Source: GCA-020343675 sp964462945 (GTDB lineage: Bacteria; Planctomycetota; Phycisphaerae; Sedimentisphaerales; Anaerobacaceae). From it: 64,000 nucleotides of DNA. Shown in pieces: positions 24,889-34,651 of this stretch. Below the pieces are notes generated by a model. That model was not told the DNA's origin. It did not search any database and saw only the letters and a program-made list of their open reading frames with translations. The stretch's first letter is position 1. Each line of letters starts with the position of its first letter. Both the position numbers and the translations under genes were made by a program. The stretch is taken from contig CAYWZW010000015.1 of assembly GCA_964462945.1 (NCBI GenBank), forward strand, positions 1 to 64,000, given 5' to 3'.

Positions 24889-27017
24889 GTACAAATGGTG
24901 CTTTATGGATGACATTGTCTGCGGCGATGATTTTGGCAGTTGGCCGGAGCGAGGCCGGAGAGCCTTGGCTCGCTGTCGAGCAGCCGGAGCTGAAGGAGGC
25001 TCTCGAACGCGCGCCGGTCCTGCAGACGGAGTCATTGGGCGAGCCGGCGCGCGGGGTGAATGTCTGGGAGCGATGGCTGGTGCCGGACCCCGACGGTAAG
25101 ACGTGGGACGTCCTTCAGGTGTACTTCAAGGAGTACTACGGGCCGACGTGGCTCCATGCCATCGACCTGGGCACAGGGCAGGTGAAAAAGCAGCGTCTGG
25201 CCGACGATCACCAGTTCTACCTGTCGGGGCGGGCGCTCGGATTCGACGGCAAGTACTACATTGCCACCCCGTCGAGACGCACGTGGAGCATGGACATGTT
25301 CGTGTACGACCCGGCCACGAACACGCTGGAGGAGCGGGGCGAGATCGTTCCCGGACTTGGCGGCGAGGTTCGCCCGCTCGTGACCGGGCCTGATGGGCGG
25401 CTTTACGGAACGGGAACCCGGGACAACAAAGTCGGCCTGTATATCTACGATCCGAAGCTGCGCAAGGTGGTCAAGGATTTCGGGGCAGTCGGGCCGAGCC
25501 ACCCCAACGGCGCGTGGAGCCGTTACGTGATGGGCGTGGATGACACGCATGCGTATATCGCCAGCGGAATGATCCCCGCCTGGTATCTCGTGGCCATAAA
25601 CCTCGCCACCGGCGAAGAGAAGGTGCTGCTGGAGTCGCCGACAGAACGCGTGATGGACATCATCGAGCACTTTCCGGGCGCCTACGCCCGCGTCCCGCAA
25701 GACAGCGACGCGCCCGACAAGGAGTACTGGCTCTATCATGGCCAGGCCATTCCAAAGACCAACGACACCCCGCCGTGGCCCAAACAGGCTTCGCCTTGGG
25801 ACAAAGCGGTGCCGAAGCCGGAAGTGTACTTCGACCAGATCGATCCGGACTCTGAAGGCAACGCGGTGCTCTGGTACCGGTCGCGGGAGGACGCGGCCAA
25901 GATGCCGAAGGACCCGCTGCGCGATGACCTCCAGACCTTGGGCTGGAAACCGCTCCGACTGGAGGGCGTCGAGTCGTATCCGCATCGCATCAACCCCATG
26001 TCAATCCTGCCCGACGGCCTGCTCTATGGCACGGGCGACGATTACGCTGGCGTGTTCGTGTTCGATCCGCGGACCGACCAGACTACCATCCTCGGCCCGC
26101 GCCCCGGGCTGGCGCCCTACACACAGATCGTTTGCGGCGACAAGCTCTATTCCAGCGGCTATTCCGGCGGCCATCTCTTTATCTACGACCCCGCGCGGCC
26201 CTGGACGCTGAGCAAGGGTGGACCTCCCGGCCATCCGGCACCCGACCAGGCGGATGCGAGGAGCAACGCCCGGTATCTGGGGGACTTTGATAAGACCACT
26301 CGCGTGGGACTCATGCACAGTTCCGCGCTCGGGGCCGATGGCAGGATCTATTTCGGCGGGTTTGGATTACGTCACTACACCGGCGGCGGCTTCGGCTGGT
26401 ATGACCCGCAGACTCAGAAGATGGGCGGCTTCTGGAAGCCGCTGAGCGGTTACGCCGTGCAGTGGATCGCGCCGTCGCTGGATGGGCGACTGATCGTTAT
26501 TTCCACGATCAGAGCGGCGGACGAGTTGAATGACAATCGAGCGCCCGAGGAGGCCAAGCTGTTCGTGTACGACGTGAGCGAACATAAGATCGTCCGTGAG
26601 ATCGTGCCGGTGGCGAAAGGACAGACGACGGGACTGGTTGCCGAGGTTGCGCCCGGATGTTTGCTCGGATTGACGTCGGCCCCGGAGCACCCAGGCCGCA
26701 GCGTCCTCTATGGGGTGGACGTGACCACGGGTGAGGTGCTGTTCGCCAAGGACCTGCCATCGCCCGTCTCGGTCGACGATCATTGGCCGCACTGGGTTGA
26801 TCCTTCGTACGAGTACAATGCCTTCGTGCGCGGCCCCGATGGCTTCGTGTGGACGTACCTGAAGGACGTGCTGGTGCGCATCGATCCGAAGAGTGCGAAC
26901 GTGCACGTCGTCGGCAAGGTCGATCCGGTCGGCTGGCCGACGTTCGTCGGCAAGGACGTTTACTTCTCCGGACCCGAGCAATTGCGGCGGATTCGCAACA
27001 TCGTCCGGGCTCCATAG
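24885..27017 (+). CDS. Secreted beta-propeller protein
   Basis: Protein of 710 residues starting at a GTG that overlaps the previous stop codon, so translation is probably coupled. The signal peptide ends near GRSEAGEPW. The remainder is a series of repeated four-strand units with turns such as DPDGKTWD, GPDGRLYGTG, YDPKLRKV, DPRTDQTT, GADGRIYFGG, SLDGRLIV and GPDGFVWT, matching a Kelch/PQQ-like propeller, possibly two propellers in tandem. No catalytic motif is visible. It lies between two DUF4038-type paralogues, so a binding or lyase role on the same substrate is possible but not shown. Confidence 0.65.
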   Translation: MSTNGALWMTLSAAMILAVGRSEAGEPWLAVEQPELKEALERAPVLQTESLGEPARGVNVWERWLVPDPDGKTWDVLQVYFKEYYGPTWLHAIDLGTGQVKKQRLADDHQFYLSGRALGFDGKYYIATPSRRTWSMDMFVYDPATNTLEERGEIVPGLGGEVRPLVTGPDGRLYGTGTRDNKVGLYIYDPKLRKVVKDFGAVGPSHPNGAWSRYVMGVDDTHAYIASGMIPAWYLVAINLATGEEKVLLESPTERVMDIIEHFPGAYARVPQDSDAPDKEYWLYHGQAIPKTNDTPPWPKQASPWDKAVPKPEVYFDQIDPDSEGNAVLWYRSREDAAKMPKDPLRDDLQTLGWKPLRLEGVESYPHRINPMSILPDGLLYGTGDDYAGVFVFDPRTDQTTILGPRPGLAPYTQIVCGDKLYSSGYSGGHLFIYDPARPWTLSKGGPPGHPAPDQADARSNARYLGDFDKTTRVGLMHSSALGADGRIYFGGFGLRHYTGGGFGWYDPQTQKMGGFWKPLSGYAVQWIAPSLDGRLIVISTIRAADELNDNRAPEEAKLFVYDVSEHKIVREIVPVAKGQTTGLVAEVAPGCLLGLTSAPEHPGRSVLYGVDVTTGEVLFAKDLPSPVSVDDHWPHWVDPSYEYNAFVRGPDGFVWTYLKDVLVRIDPKSANVHVVGKVDPVGWPTFVGKDVYFSGPEQLRRIRNIVRAP

Positions 27018-27077
27018 GCGGATGCGGCGCGAATTGGACCGAGGAATGGGCTGTTTCACTCTCGATTGGAGAACGAT

Positions 27078-28454
27078 ATGTCGAAATGTCAGAATCTCAT
27101 TGTCGGGTTAGCCTTTATCATGATGGCGGGCCATACCCATGCGGCGAAAGCCTCGGGCCCGTTGCGCGTTTCTCCGACCAACCCTCGCTATTTTACGGAC
27201 GACAGCGGCAAGGCAATCTACCTCACGGGCTCGCATACCTGGACCAACCTTCAGGACGTGAGCGGATACAGGGAACTCACCAGCCTCGAGGAGTTGGGCG
27301 GATTCGAAGGTCATCTCAAATGGCTCCGCTCGTACAATCACAACTTCATCCGCTTGTGGATACTGGAGCATGCACGGGACGCCGCGGAGCGCGCGACAAT
27401 CGCTCCTTTGCCCTGGCTGCGCACGGGGCCGGGCAATGCACTTGACGGCAAACCGAGGTTCGATGTCACGAAGTTCGATTCCGCCTATTTCGAGCGGCTG
27501 CGGGCCCGCGTCATCGCCGCCGGTGAAATGGGTTTCTACCTATCGATCATGCTGTTCGACAGTTGGAGCGTTGAGCATCAGGGGACGTGGCAGGGCCATC
27601 CGTTTCACGCGAGCAACAACATCAATAGCATCAACGGCGACCCGGATAACAATGGAGTCGGGATCGAGACCCATACCCTCAAGATTCCCGCCGTCACAAA
27701 GCTCCAGGAGGCCTATGCCAGGAAGGTCGTCGATACAGTCAACGATCTCAACAACGTGCTCTACGAAATCTCCAATGAATCGGAATATGGCGCCGACTGG
27801 CACGACCATCTCGCCAGGGTGATTCAAGACTATGAGAAGAAGAAACCCAAGCGCCACCCGGTGGGGATCACCGGCGGCGGTCCTACCAATGACGAGCTCT
27901 TCAGCGGCCCTGCGGATTGGATTTCGCCAACCGAGTGGACCGATCCGCCGGCGGGCGACGGACGCAAGGTCATCATTATCGATACGGACCACATCGGGTC
28001 CGTGGATCGCACGTGGGTGTGGAAGAGCTTCCTGCGGGGGCACAATCCCATTCTGATGGATTGGATGCGCAGACCTTCTCCCTGGTACAGCCCCACCGAT
28101 CAGGAGGCGATGCGTAAGGCGATGGGTCACACGCGGACCATGGCGAACCGGATGAACCTCGCCGGGACGGCTCCCCGCAACGATCTGGCCTCCACAGGCT
28201 ACTGCCTGGCGAACCCCGGGACGGAATATTTGGTTTATCAGCCCAAGTCCGGAGAGGCTTTTTCCATAGAGTTGAAGCCGGGAACCTACCGTTACGAATG
28301 GTTCAATGCTGCCAAAGGGGAAAATAGCGGAACCGGCAGCATCAGGCTCTCCGGTGGCGCGCTGCAATTCAAACCGCCGTTTGATAGGGACGCGGTGCTT
28401 TACCTGAAGGCGGAACCACAGCTTCACAGGCCTTTCAACGGAGATCGTCAATAA
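27078..28454 (+). CDS. DUF4038-like TIM-barrel glycosidase-like protein, paralogue B
   Basis: Secreted, 458 residues. I use the ATG at 27078 (behind GGAG) rather than the TTG at 27066; the signal peptide is MSKCQNLIVGLAFIMMAGHT. It shares with paralogues A and C the opening GPLRVSPTNPRYFTDDSGK and GSHTWTN, the strand FYLSIMLFDSW, NDLNNVLYEISNES with the predicted acid/base Glu, and VIIIDTDHIGS in the nucleophile position. The C-terminal beta domain begins STGYCLANPGTEYLVYQP. It ends one base before the beta-helix gene. Confidence 0.75.
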   Translation: MSKCQNLIVGLAFIMMAGHTHAAKASGPLRVSPTNPRYFTDDSGKAIYLTGSHTWTNLQDVSGYRELTSLEELGGFEGHLKWLRSYNHNFIRLWILEHARDAAERATIAPLPWLRTGPGNALDGKPRFDVTKFDSAYFERLRARVIAAGEMGFYLSIMLFDSWSVEHQGTWQGHPFHASNNINSINGDPDNNGVGIETHTLKIPAVTKLQEAYARKVVDTVNDLNNVLYEISNESEYGADWHDHLARVIQDYEKKKPKRHPVGITGGGPTNDELFSGPADWISPTEWTDPPAGDGRKVIIIDTDHIGSVDRTWVWKSFLRGHNPILMDWMRRPSPWYSPTDQEAMRKAMGHTRTMANRMNLAGTAPRNDLASTGYCLANPGTEYLVYQPKSGEAFSIELKPGTYRYEWFNAAKGENSGTGSIRLSGGALQFKPPFDRDAVLYLKAEPQLHRPFNGDRQ

Positions 28455-28455
28455 C

Positions 28456-30612
28456 ATGAAAATTCACATCCGTCACCTCAGTCCTATGATTTATGGTCGG
28501 GCTGCCTGGATCTTGGCGGTGCTGCTGCCGTCTCTTGGCCGTGCGGCCAGGCCGACGAGCTACTTCTACGTGGCGCCGAATGGGAGCGATGACTGGTCCG
28601 GCCAGAGGGCTGCGCCCGACGCGGGGCGCACTGACGGCCCGTTCGCCACGCCGCAGCGCGCTCGTGAGGCCGTTCGGGCGTTGCTCAAGACGCAGAAGGA
28701 GCCCCGACGCGTGCGCGTCGTACTGCGCGGCGGAACCTATTATCTCGACTCGCCGCTGGAGTTTGGGCCCGAGGATTCCGGCGCGGAGAACGCGCCCGTG
28801 GCTTACGCTGCGGCAACGGATGAGAAAGTGGTTCTGAGCGGCGGACGCCGTCTCGAGGGCGGTCGTTGGGGCGAGGTCAACGGTCGCAAGGCCTGGGTGG
28901 TGGACATTCCGGAGGTGAAGGAAGGCCAATGGCGCTTCCGGCAACTCTTTGTCAACGGCGCCCGCCGCCCGCGGACAAGGCTGCCGAAGCAAGGGGAATA
29001 CCACATCGAATCTCTGCCGGGCTATACCGGCGACTTTCTCAGGAGTCCGACGAAGCAGTTTGTCTACGCCCCGGGCGACATCGTGCCTGGTTGGCGCAAT
29101 CTGCGGGACGTGGAAGTTGTGGGGATCACGCGCTGGCTGGACAACCGGCTGCCGATCGAGAGCGTCAACGCGCAGACGCGCACAGTCACCTTCGACCGCC
29201 CGAGCCTGTTTGCTCTTGTCTCGGGAAGCAAGCCCGGGCCCTACTGGGTGGAGAACGTCTTCGAGGCGCTGGATACTGGCGGCCAGTGGTATCTCGACCG
29301 GCCGTCAGGGCAGCTCTACTATCTGCCGCAGCCGGGAGAAGACGTAACATCCGCCGAGATCGTGGCGCCGCGATTGACGCAAGTGGTGCGCGTGGTGGGA
29401 AGTGAGGGCGCTTTGGCGCACGACATACGCTTCGAAGGCATCACGTTTTCCCATACGGAGTGGCAACCGCCGGCCGACTATGCCTCGTCGCTACAGGCGG
29501 GAATCGACGTGCCCGGCGCGCTGCTGTTTGATTACGCCGAACGATGCGCCGTCACCGGCGGCGCCATCGAACACATCGGCAACTACGGCGTCGAGGTGAA
29601 CGTAGGCTGTGCCGACATCGAGATCGCGCGCAACCGGATCACGGATATTGGCGCGGGAGGAATCCGGATCGGCCACTTCTTCTCGTGGGAGACGGACGGG
29701 TCGGGCCGAATGACCGAGCGGGGGCTCCAGCGCAAGGCCGCCATGCCCAAGGGCCCGCACAGCCAGCGAATCACCGTGGCCGACAACGAGATCGCCCACT
29801 GCGGGCGGTTTACGCCGGAAGCGGTGGGCGTGTTCGTGGGCGACAATGCTAACAACAAGGTCATTCGTAACCACATTTACGACTTGTTCTACTCGGGTAT
29901 ATCCGTGGGCTCGGTGCAGGATTTCGGGCCAAGCCAGGCCACAGGCAATATCATCGAATACAATCACGTGCATGACATCGGCCAGGGCATGCTCGGCGAC
30001 ATGGGCGGCATTTACACCTGCAGTACGCCGGACACTCGCATCCGTTACAATCTGGTGCATGACGTCTCGCGACGGGACTACGGCGGCTGGGGGATCTACC
30101 CGGATGAGGGCAGCCATGACATATTGATCCAGAAGAACCTCGTTTACCGCTGCCAGGACGGCGCCTTGTTCGCACACCACAATCGTAATATCACGGCGGA
30201 GAACAACATCTTCGCTTTCAATCGCGCGGCACAAATAGAGCGCGGCGGCATAGGCGGGTTCGAACTGACCTGCCGGCGCAACCTCGTGTACTATAAGCAG
30301 GGGAAAGCAGTGGGCAGCTATGGCGCGCGCTACGTCGGGACGGATCGTTGCCTATTCGACCGCAACCTCTATTGGAACGTATCGGCGGCGCCGATCGAGT
30401 TTGGCGACAAGAGCCTTTCCCAGTGGCAGGCGGCGGGCCAGGATAACAACAGTCTCATCGCAGACCCGCTGTTTGTGGACCCGGCGCATGGCGACTTTAC
30501 CCTGCGGCCTGGTTCCCCGGCGGCGCAGATTGGCTTCGAGCCATGGGACATGTCGGCCGTCGGGCCCCATCCACGTTCAGCGACGCCCAGGGAAAATTCG
30601 GAGGGGCGGTGA
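28456..30612 (+). CDS. Right-handed parallel beta-helix protein, GH141-like
   Basis: Secreted protein of 718 residues. After the signal peptide (ending GRAARPTS) it has the entry typical of this group: YFYVAPNGSDDWSG, a GPFATPQRAREAVR helix, and VRVVLRGGTYYLDSPLEFGPEDSG. Next come a beta-sandwich insert (RQLFVNGARRPRTRLP) and WYLDRPSGQLYYLPQPGED. From about residue 320 on, short beta-helix coils follow (IRFEGITFSHTEW, NRITDIGAGGIRIG, NEIAHCGRF, NHIYDLFYSGISVG, HDVSRRDYGGWGIYPDEGS). This layout matches GH141-type enzymes, which include an alpha-L-fucosidase and a xylanase; pectin-related beta-helix enzymes are alternatives. Substrate not resolved. Confidence 0.75.
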   Translation: MKIHIRHLSPMIYGRAAWILAVLLPSLGRAARPTSYFYVAPNGSDDWSGQRAAPDAGRTDGPFATPQRAREAVRALLKTQKEPRRVRVVLRGGTYYLDSPLEFGPEDSGAENAPVAYAAATDEKVVLSGGRRLEGGRWGEVNGRKAWVVDIPEVKEGQWRFRQLFVNGARRPRTRLPKQGEYHIESLPGYTGDFLRSPTKQFVYAPGDIVPGWRNLRDVEVVGITRWLDNRLPIESVNAQTRTVTFDRPSLFALVSGSKPGPYWVENVFEALDTGGQWYLDRPSGQLYYLPQPGEDVTSAEIVAPRLTQVVRVVGSEGALAHDIRFEGITFSHTEWQPPADYASSLQAGIDVPGALLFDYAERCAVTGGAIEHIGNYGVEVNVGCADIEIARNRITDIGAGGIRIGHFFSWETDGSGRMTERGLQRKAAMPKGPHSQRITVADNEIAHCGRFTPEAVGVFVGDNANNKVIRNHIYDLFYSGISVGSVQDFGPSQATGNIIEYNHVHDIGQGMLGDMGGIYTCSTPDTRIRYNLVHDVSRRDYGGWGIYPDEGSHDILIQKNLVYRCQDGALFAHHNRNITAENNIFAFNRAAQIERGGIGGFELTCRRNLVYYKQGKAVGSYGARYVGTDRCLFDRNLYWNVSAAPIEFGDKSLSQWQAAGQDNNSLIADPLFVDPAHGDFTLRPGSPAAQIGFEPWDMSAVGPHPRSATPRENSEGR

Positions 30613-30669
30613 ATGAGCCGTCCGTGCTGACCAGCGGTTTTCCAGACTGAAAAATGATTCGGGAACCTC

Positions 30670-32025
30670 ATGAAGACGAATCCAGCTAAGGTCGTGCAAA
30701 TGTCCGCGATCCTGTTTTTTGCAGTGACTGCTCTAACCGCCGCACCTGCGACCGGCCCGCTGCGGGTCAGCAAAGAGAACCCGCGGTATTTTGCCGACGC
30801 CAGCGGCAAGGCCGTCTACTTGACCGGCTCACACACGTGGGGGAATCTCTGCGACTCCCGCGAGCGCTGGCCAGCCTTCGATTTCACCGGCTATCTTGAT
30901 TTCCTGGAACGCTACCATCACAACTTCATCCGGCTCTGGAGCGGCGACGGGCTTGGGCACCAACCGGTCCCGTATGCACGGACGGGACCTGGTACCGCGA
31001 AGGACGGGGGCCTCAAGGTGGACCTGGACCGGTTCGATCCGGCATTCTTCGACCGGCTCCGCTGGCGGGTGGTCGCGGCACGAGATCGCGGCGTGTATGT
31101 GGGGATCATGCTCTTCAGCCCGGACAGCGGGGCGAAACGCGAGGATTGGAACGACCTCCTTTACCACCCAACCAACAACGTGCAAGGAATCAACGCCGAC
31201 ACGAACAGCGATGGCTCGGGCGCCGAGGCCTACGATCTGTCGATTCCCGGGATCACCGCCTATCAGGAGGCGTTCGTGCGAAAGGTCGTCGATACGGTCA
31301 ACGATCTGGACAACGTGCTCTATGAGATCGGCAACGAGGGCGACCTGACGAGCGTTTCCTGGCAATACCATTTTGTCCGGTTCATCCAGCGCTACGAGGC
31401 CACCAAACCCAAGCGGCACCCGGTCGGGATGACCGCCGTGTTCAATATCCTCAGCGGCACTTGGGCGACGGACAATCGCGTGCTTCTTCAAAGCCCAGCC
31501 GATTGGATTTCCCCAGGCTTAGATCCATACAAGGACAATCCTCCAGCCGCCGACGGCTGGAAGGTGATCATTGCCGACGTGGACCACATCTGGCCGACCG
31601 CTCCCCATCGAGGCTGGATCTGGAAATGCTTTCTCAGAGGAATTCATCCGGTTCTGATGGACTGGTACAACTACGGTGACCCCACGTGGACCTCGAGCGC
31701 AGAGCAGGAGGTCATGCGTAAGTACATGGGCTATACGCTGACCTTCGCCAGGAAGATGGACCTCGCAGCGATGGCGCCCCGGAACGATCTGGCCGGCACC
31801 GGGTATTGCCTATCCAATCCGGGCGAGGAGTACCTGGTTTACCTGCCCGACGGCGGCGAGGTGACGGTGGATCTGTCCGCCGCGTCCGGCTCGCTCGCGG
31901 TCGAATGGTTCAACCCCCGCTCCGCAGACGCCGCACAAGGCCAGAGCATTGCTGGCGGCGGGAAACGCTCGTTCAAACCCCCGTTCGACGGCGATGCCGT
32001 CCTCTATCTCTGGAGACAACCATGA
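30670..32025 (+). CDS. DUF4038-like TIM-barrel glycosidase-like protein, paralogue C
   Basis: Secreted, 451 residues, with signal peptide MKTNPAKVVQMSAILFFAVT. It shows the same scaffold as paralogues A and B: GPLRVSKENPRYFADASGK, YLTGSHTWGN, YVGIMLFSP, NDLDNVLYEIGNEG with the predicted acid/base, and VIIADVDHIWP, so the second active-site segment is again Asp-x-Asp-His. The collagen-binding-like C-terminal domain begins GTGYCLSNPGEEYLVYLPDGG. The stop codon overlaps the next start (ATGA). Confidence 0.75.
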   Translation: MKTNPAKVVQMSAILFFAVTALTAAPATGPLRVSKENPRYFADASGKAVYLTGSHTWGNLCDSRERWPAFDFTGYLDFLERYHHNFIRLWSGDGLGHQPVPYARTGPGTAKDGGLKVDLDRFDPAFFDRLRWRVVAARDRGVYVGIMLFSPDSGAKREDWNDLLYHPTNNVQGINADTNSDGSGAEAYDLSIPGITAYQEAFVRKVVDTVNDLDNVLYEIGNEGDLTSVSWQYHFVRFIQRYEATKPKRHPVGMTAVFNILSGTWATDNRVLLQSPADWISPGLDPYKDNPPAADGWKVIIADVDHIWPTAPHRGWIWKCFLRGIHPVLMDWYNYGDPTWTSSAEQEVMRKYMGYTLTFARKMDLAAMAPRNDLAGTGYCLSNPGEEYLVYLPDGGEVTVDLSAASGSLAVEWFNPRSADAAQGQSIAGGGKRSFKPPFDGDAVLYLWRQP

Positions 32026-33191
32026 ACCGCAAAGCCCGAAACACCCGGATTCTGATCGTTCTGTTCCTCATCGCGTCAGTGAGCGGCACCTCGGGCCATG
32101 GGGCCGAGAACGCTCTGCCCGACGTGCGCGTCGTGCATCTTCCCGAAGCCACATTGGTACCCGACGTGGTGATGGATGGGGGCGGTATGCTTCACATGGT
32201 TTATGGCCTGGGTGATGACGCTTGGTACGTGTGTTCGGCCGACAACGGCCGGACGTTCTCGCCACCGGTGAGGGTCAACACCGAGGGGAAAGTCACGCTC
32301 AAAATGGGCGAGCGGGGCCCCAAGCTGTCTCTGGGCAAGGGCGGGTCAGTCCACGTGGTCTGGGCCGATCAGTGGTCGCCCGGCGTGAAGGTCTATGCCC
32401 GGTACAGCCGCAGCTTGGACGGGGGTAGGACGTTCGAGCCGCCACGGGCTTTGGCTTCGTTGTTCGGGATCGACGGGCTGACGGTGGCCGCCGACGGCGA
32501 GGGGAACGTGGTGGCGTTCTTCCATCAGGTTAGCCCGCCGCAGCAAGAAATCCCGGAGGCGCACCGTCTCTATTTGGCGCGCTCGACGGACAATGGGGCC
32601 ACCTTCGGGTCCGAGGAGCGCCTGAAGATCCGGGGCATGGACGACCTGGCCTGCTCGATGTGCATGATGCGAGCGCGCATCACCGCCGACGGCAACGTCT
32701 GTCTTGCCCTGCGCGTGGCGAACGATAACATCCGCGACTTTTTCCTGCTGCGCAGCCCCAAGCGGGAGAACACCTTCACGCCGCTGCGCGTCAATGAGGA
32801 CCACTGGGAGCTGAAGACCTGCCCCATGTGCGGGCCGGAGCTGACGCTGGACCCGGCCGGGCGGGCGCTCTGCGCATTTATGAGCCGCCATCGTGTCTAT
32901 TGGTCGGCGCTGGACGACGGCCGGTTCAAGCTGCACGTGGCCACGCCGGCAGCGGAAAACGACGAGATTTATCCGGCGGCTTTCGGTGACGGCAAAGGGC
33001 ATGTGCTGATGGTCTGGCAAGTGGGACCGATGGCGGTGGAACGCACGGCGACGGTGAAGTGGGCTCTGTACGGGAATGACGGGGTGTTCACTGGAAAGCA
33101 GGGGACGATCGGAGTGTCCACGTCGGGCACCAAGGCCACGGCTTTCGCCGGCACAGACGGGGCGTTTTACATCGTGACCACGGCGAAGTAA
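32022..33191 (+). CDS. BNR-repeat sialidase-like six-blade propeller protein
   Basis: Secreted, 389 residues, with its start overlapping the previous stop. Signal peptide through about residue 28 (ILIVLFLIASVSGTSGHGAE). At least three Asp-box (BNR) turns of the S-x-D-x-G-x-T-F type are visible: SADNGRTFSPP, SLDGGRTFEPP and STDNGATFGSE, one per propeller blade. I do not see the arginine triad and Tyr/Glu pair of true sialidases clearly enough to claim that activity. Two cysteine clusters (LACSMCMMR and KTCPMCGPE) are unusual for the fold and could bind a metal or form disulfides. Confidence 0.7.
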   Translation: MNRKARNTRILIVLFLIASVSGTSGHGAENALPDVRVVHLPEATLVPDVVMDGGGMLHMVYGLGDDAWYVCSADNGRTFSPPVRVNTEGKVTLKMGERGPKLSLGKGGSVHVVWADQWSPGVKVYARYSRSLDGGRTFEPPRALASLFGIDGLTVAADGEGNVVAFFHQVSPPQQEIPEAHRLYLARSTDNGATFGSEERLKIRGMDDLACSMCMMRARITADGNVCLALRVANDNIRDFFLLRSPKRENTFTPLRVNEDHWELKTCPMCGPELTLDPAGRALCAFMSRHRVYWSALDDGRFKLHVATPAAENDEIYPAAFGDGKGHVLMVWQVGPMAVERTATVKWALYGNDGVFTGKQGTIGVSTSGTKATAFAGTDGAFYIVTTAK

Positions 33192-33242
33192 CATGATTCG
33201 ACTACAAACGGCGACTCACATTCAAGACTCAGGAGAGAAACT

Positions 33243-34619
33243 ATGCACAGTGAAGCAATGGGCGGGCCGGGCAGGCCCGCCTTATCCGCCAGCTCTGGGG
33301 CTGCCGGAGCGGGCAGGTCGAGGATGAACTTGATAGACCGCAGGCTGTTTCTGACGCGCCTGGCCGCACTCGGCGGCGCGAGCGTGGCGGTGTCGGGCCT
33401 GGACCTCGTGATGGCTGCCGAACCGCCACCGAACGCCGGACAGGTGACGGGCGACACCGGCCCCGAAGCCGGTGCCCGGGGCAAGGTCCAGCAAGTGGGC
33501 AGCGAAATCAAGGAGTACAAGGACCCGAAGACGGGCGCTCGCGTCCGCCGGCTGACCGGCGATGGCTCCAGTAATGTGCATCCCTATTTTACCTCCTGGG
33601 CCTTTGTCGGGGACGGCGCCGACAACGCCGTTTTCGTTTCGAACCGCTCCGGTGCATACCAGTGGCACCTGCTGGAAATCCCCGCCGGACGCCTGGTGCA
33701 ACTGACGGCCGGCCAGAAGATTTCGGCCAACATGGCGTGCGTCTCGCGGAGCGGCCGGCTGTTCTACTTCGACGGCTCCGTGCTTCACTCGATCAAGACC
33801 GATACACTCGAAGATCGCGAGTTGTACCGCGTGCCGGCCGGCTTCAAACCGGCCCTGCCCACCTGCACGACCGATGGCCGCTACGTAGCCTTCGCCTACT
33901 GCCAGGAGACAACGCTGAGCACGGAGACCGGCCGCATCTACTCCACGATGCACGAACGTTATTATCAACACCCGCACTCGGTTGTTATGCGCATCGACGC
34001 CGAAAGCGGGGCCGCCGTGGCCGCTTGGGGCGAGGCGACGTGGATCAGCCACGTTCTGATCCACCCCACACAGCCCAACCTCATCGTGTTCTGTCACGAG
34101 GGCGGCGGCACGTGCGTCGAGCAGCGGATGTGGATTGTGAACCTCGACGACACGCAGATGCGGAAAGCCTCGCCGCTCTATCCTCAGCGGCCGGGTGAGT
34201 CGTGCGTGCACGAGTATTTCACCCAGGAGGGCGACGTGGGCTTTCAGTATTCGCTGGACCGCGAGGGCGGCCGCGAGGAGTACAACGCCTTCATCCGGCC
34301 CGATGGGACATGGATTCGCCAATACCTCTTTCCGGGCCGCCGTCCGGGCCACATTCAGTCGAACTCGGACAACAGCCTGGTGGTCGGCGACGGCGCCTAT
34401 CTCACCCCCGATGACAAGGAGGGCCGCAATTACGTGGGTCTGATGACCCATGCCAACGGCCGCGTCGAAGTCCGCCGCCTGGCCTGGCACGGCACCTCGG
34501 CGCTCACCCAGGCCAGCCACGGCCATCCCAGCTTTAGCCCCGATGATCGATGGGTGATCTATAACTCCGATGCCGAGAAGTGTGACAACGTGTACATGGC
34601 CGACGTGCAGAGCCTATAG
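33243..34619 (+). CDS. PL22-like oligogalacturonate lyase family protein with Tat signal
   Basis: Exported seven-blade propeller of the PL22 family, which cleaves unsaturated digalacturonate by beta-elimination with a metal. Motifs: SNVHPYFTSWAF near the start, a QHPHSVVMRID blade, HVLIHPTQPNLIVFCHEGGG with WIVNLDD shortly after, RRPGHIQSNSDNS, and the final GHPSFSPDDRWVIYNSD; these histidines are the metal ligands in the family. A twin-arginine signal (DRRLFLTRLAALGG) is present. Two starts compete: ATG 33243 with a strong AGGAG, or ATG 33324 just before the Tat motif. The 27 extra residues of the first are encoded by a GC-rich palindrome (33261-33281), which looks like a repeat inserted between the ribosome binding site and the original start. 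Confidence 0.75.
   Translation: MHSEAMGGPGRPALSASSGAAGAGRSRMNLIDRRLFLTRLAALGGASVAVSGLDLVMAAEPPPNAGQVTGDTGPEAGARGKVQQVGSEIKEYKDPKTGARVRRLTGDGSSNVHPYFTSWAFVGDGADNAVFVSNRSGAYQWHLLEIPAGRLVQLTAGQKISANMACVSRSGRLFYFDGSVLHSIKTDTLEDRELYRVPAGFKPALPTCTTDGRYVAFAYCQETTLSTETGRIYSTMHERYYQHPHSVVMRIDAESGAAVAAWGEATWISHVLIHPTQPNLIVFCHEGGGTCVEQRMWIVNLDDTQMRKASPLYPQRPGESCVHEYFTQEGDVGFQYSLDREGGREEYNAFIRPDGTWIRQYLFPGRRPGHIQSNSDNSLVVGDGAYLTPDDKEGRNYVGLMTHANGRVEVRRLAWHGTSALTQASHGHPSFSPDDRWVIYNSDAEKCDNVYMADVQSL
33261..33281. repeat. Short GC-rich palindrome inside the PL22-like gene's 5' end
   Basis: GGCGGGCC (33261-33268) and GGCCCGCC (33274-33281) form a perfect eight-base stem with a five-base loop, within a low-complexity stretch that continues to about 33320. 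Confidence 0.7.
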
Positions 34620-34651
34620 GGGAACCTTGCTTGGGGGTCATGAGGAACACA

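Noticed and set aside
32022..33191. True exo-sialidase assignment
   Set aside because: Asp-box turns show the fold, but the catalytic Arg triad and Tyr-Glu pair could not be located with confidence.
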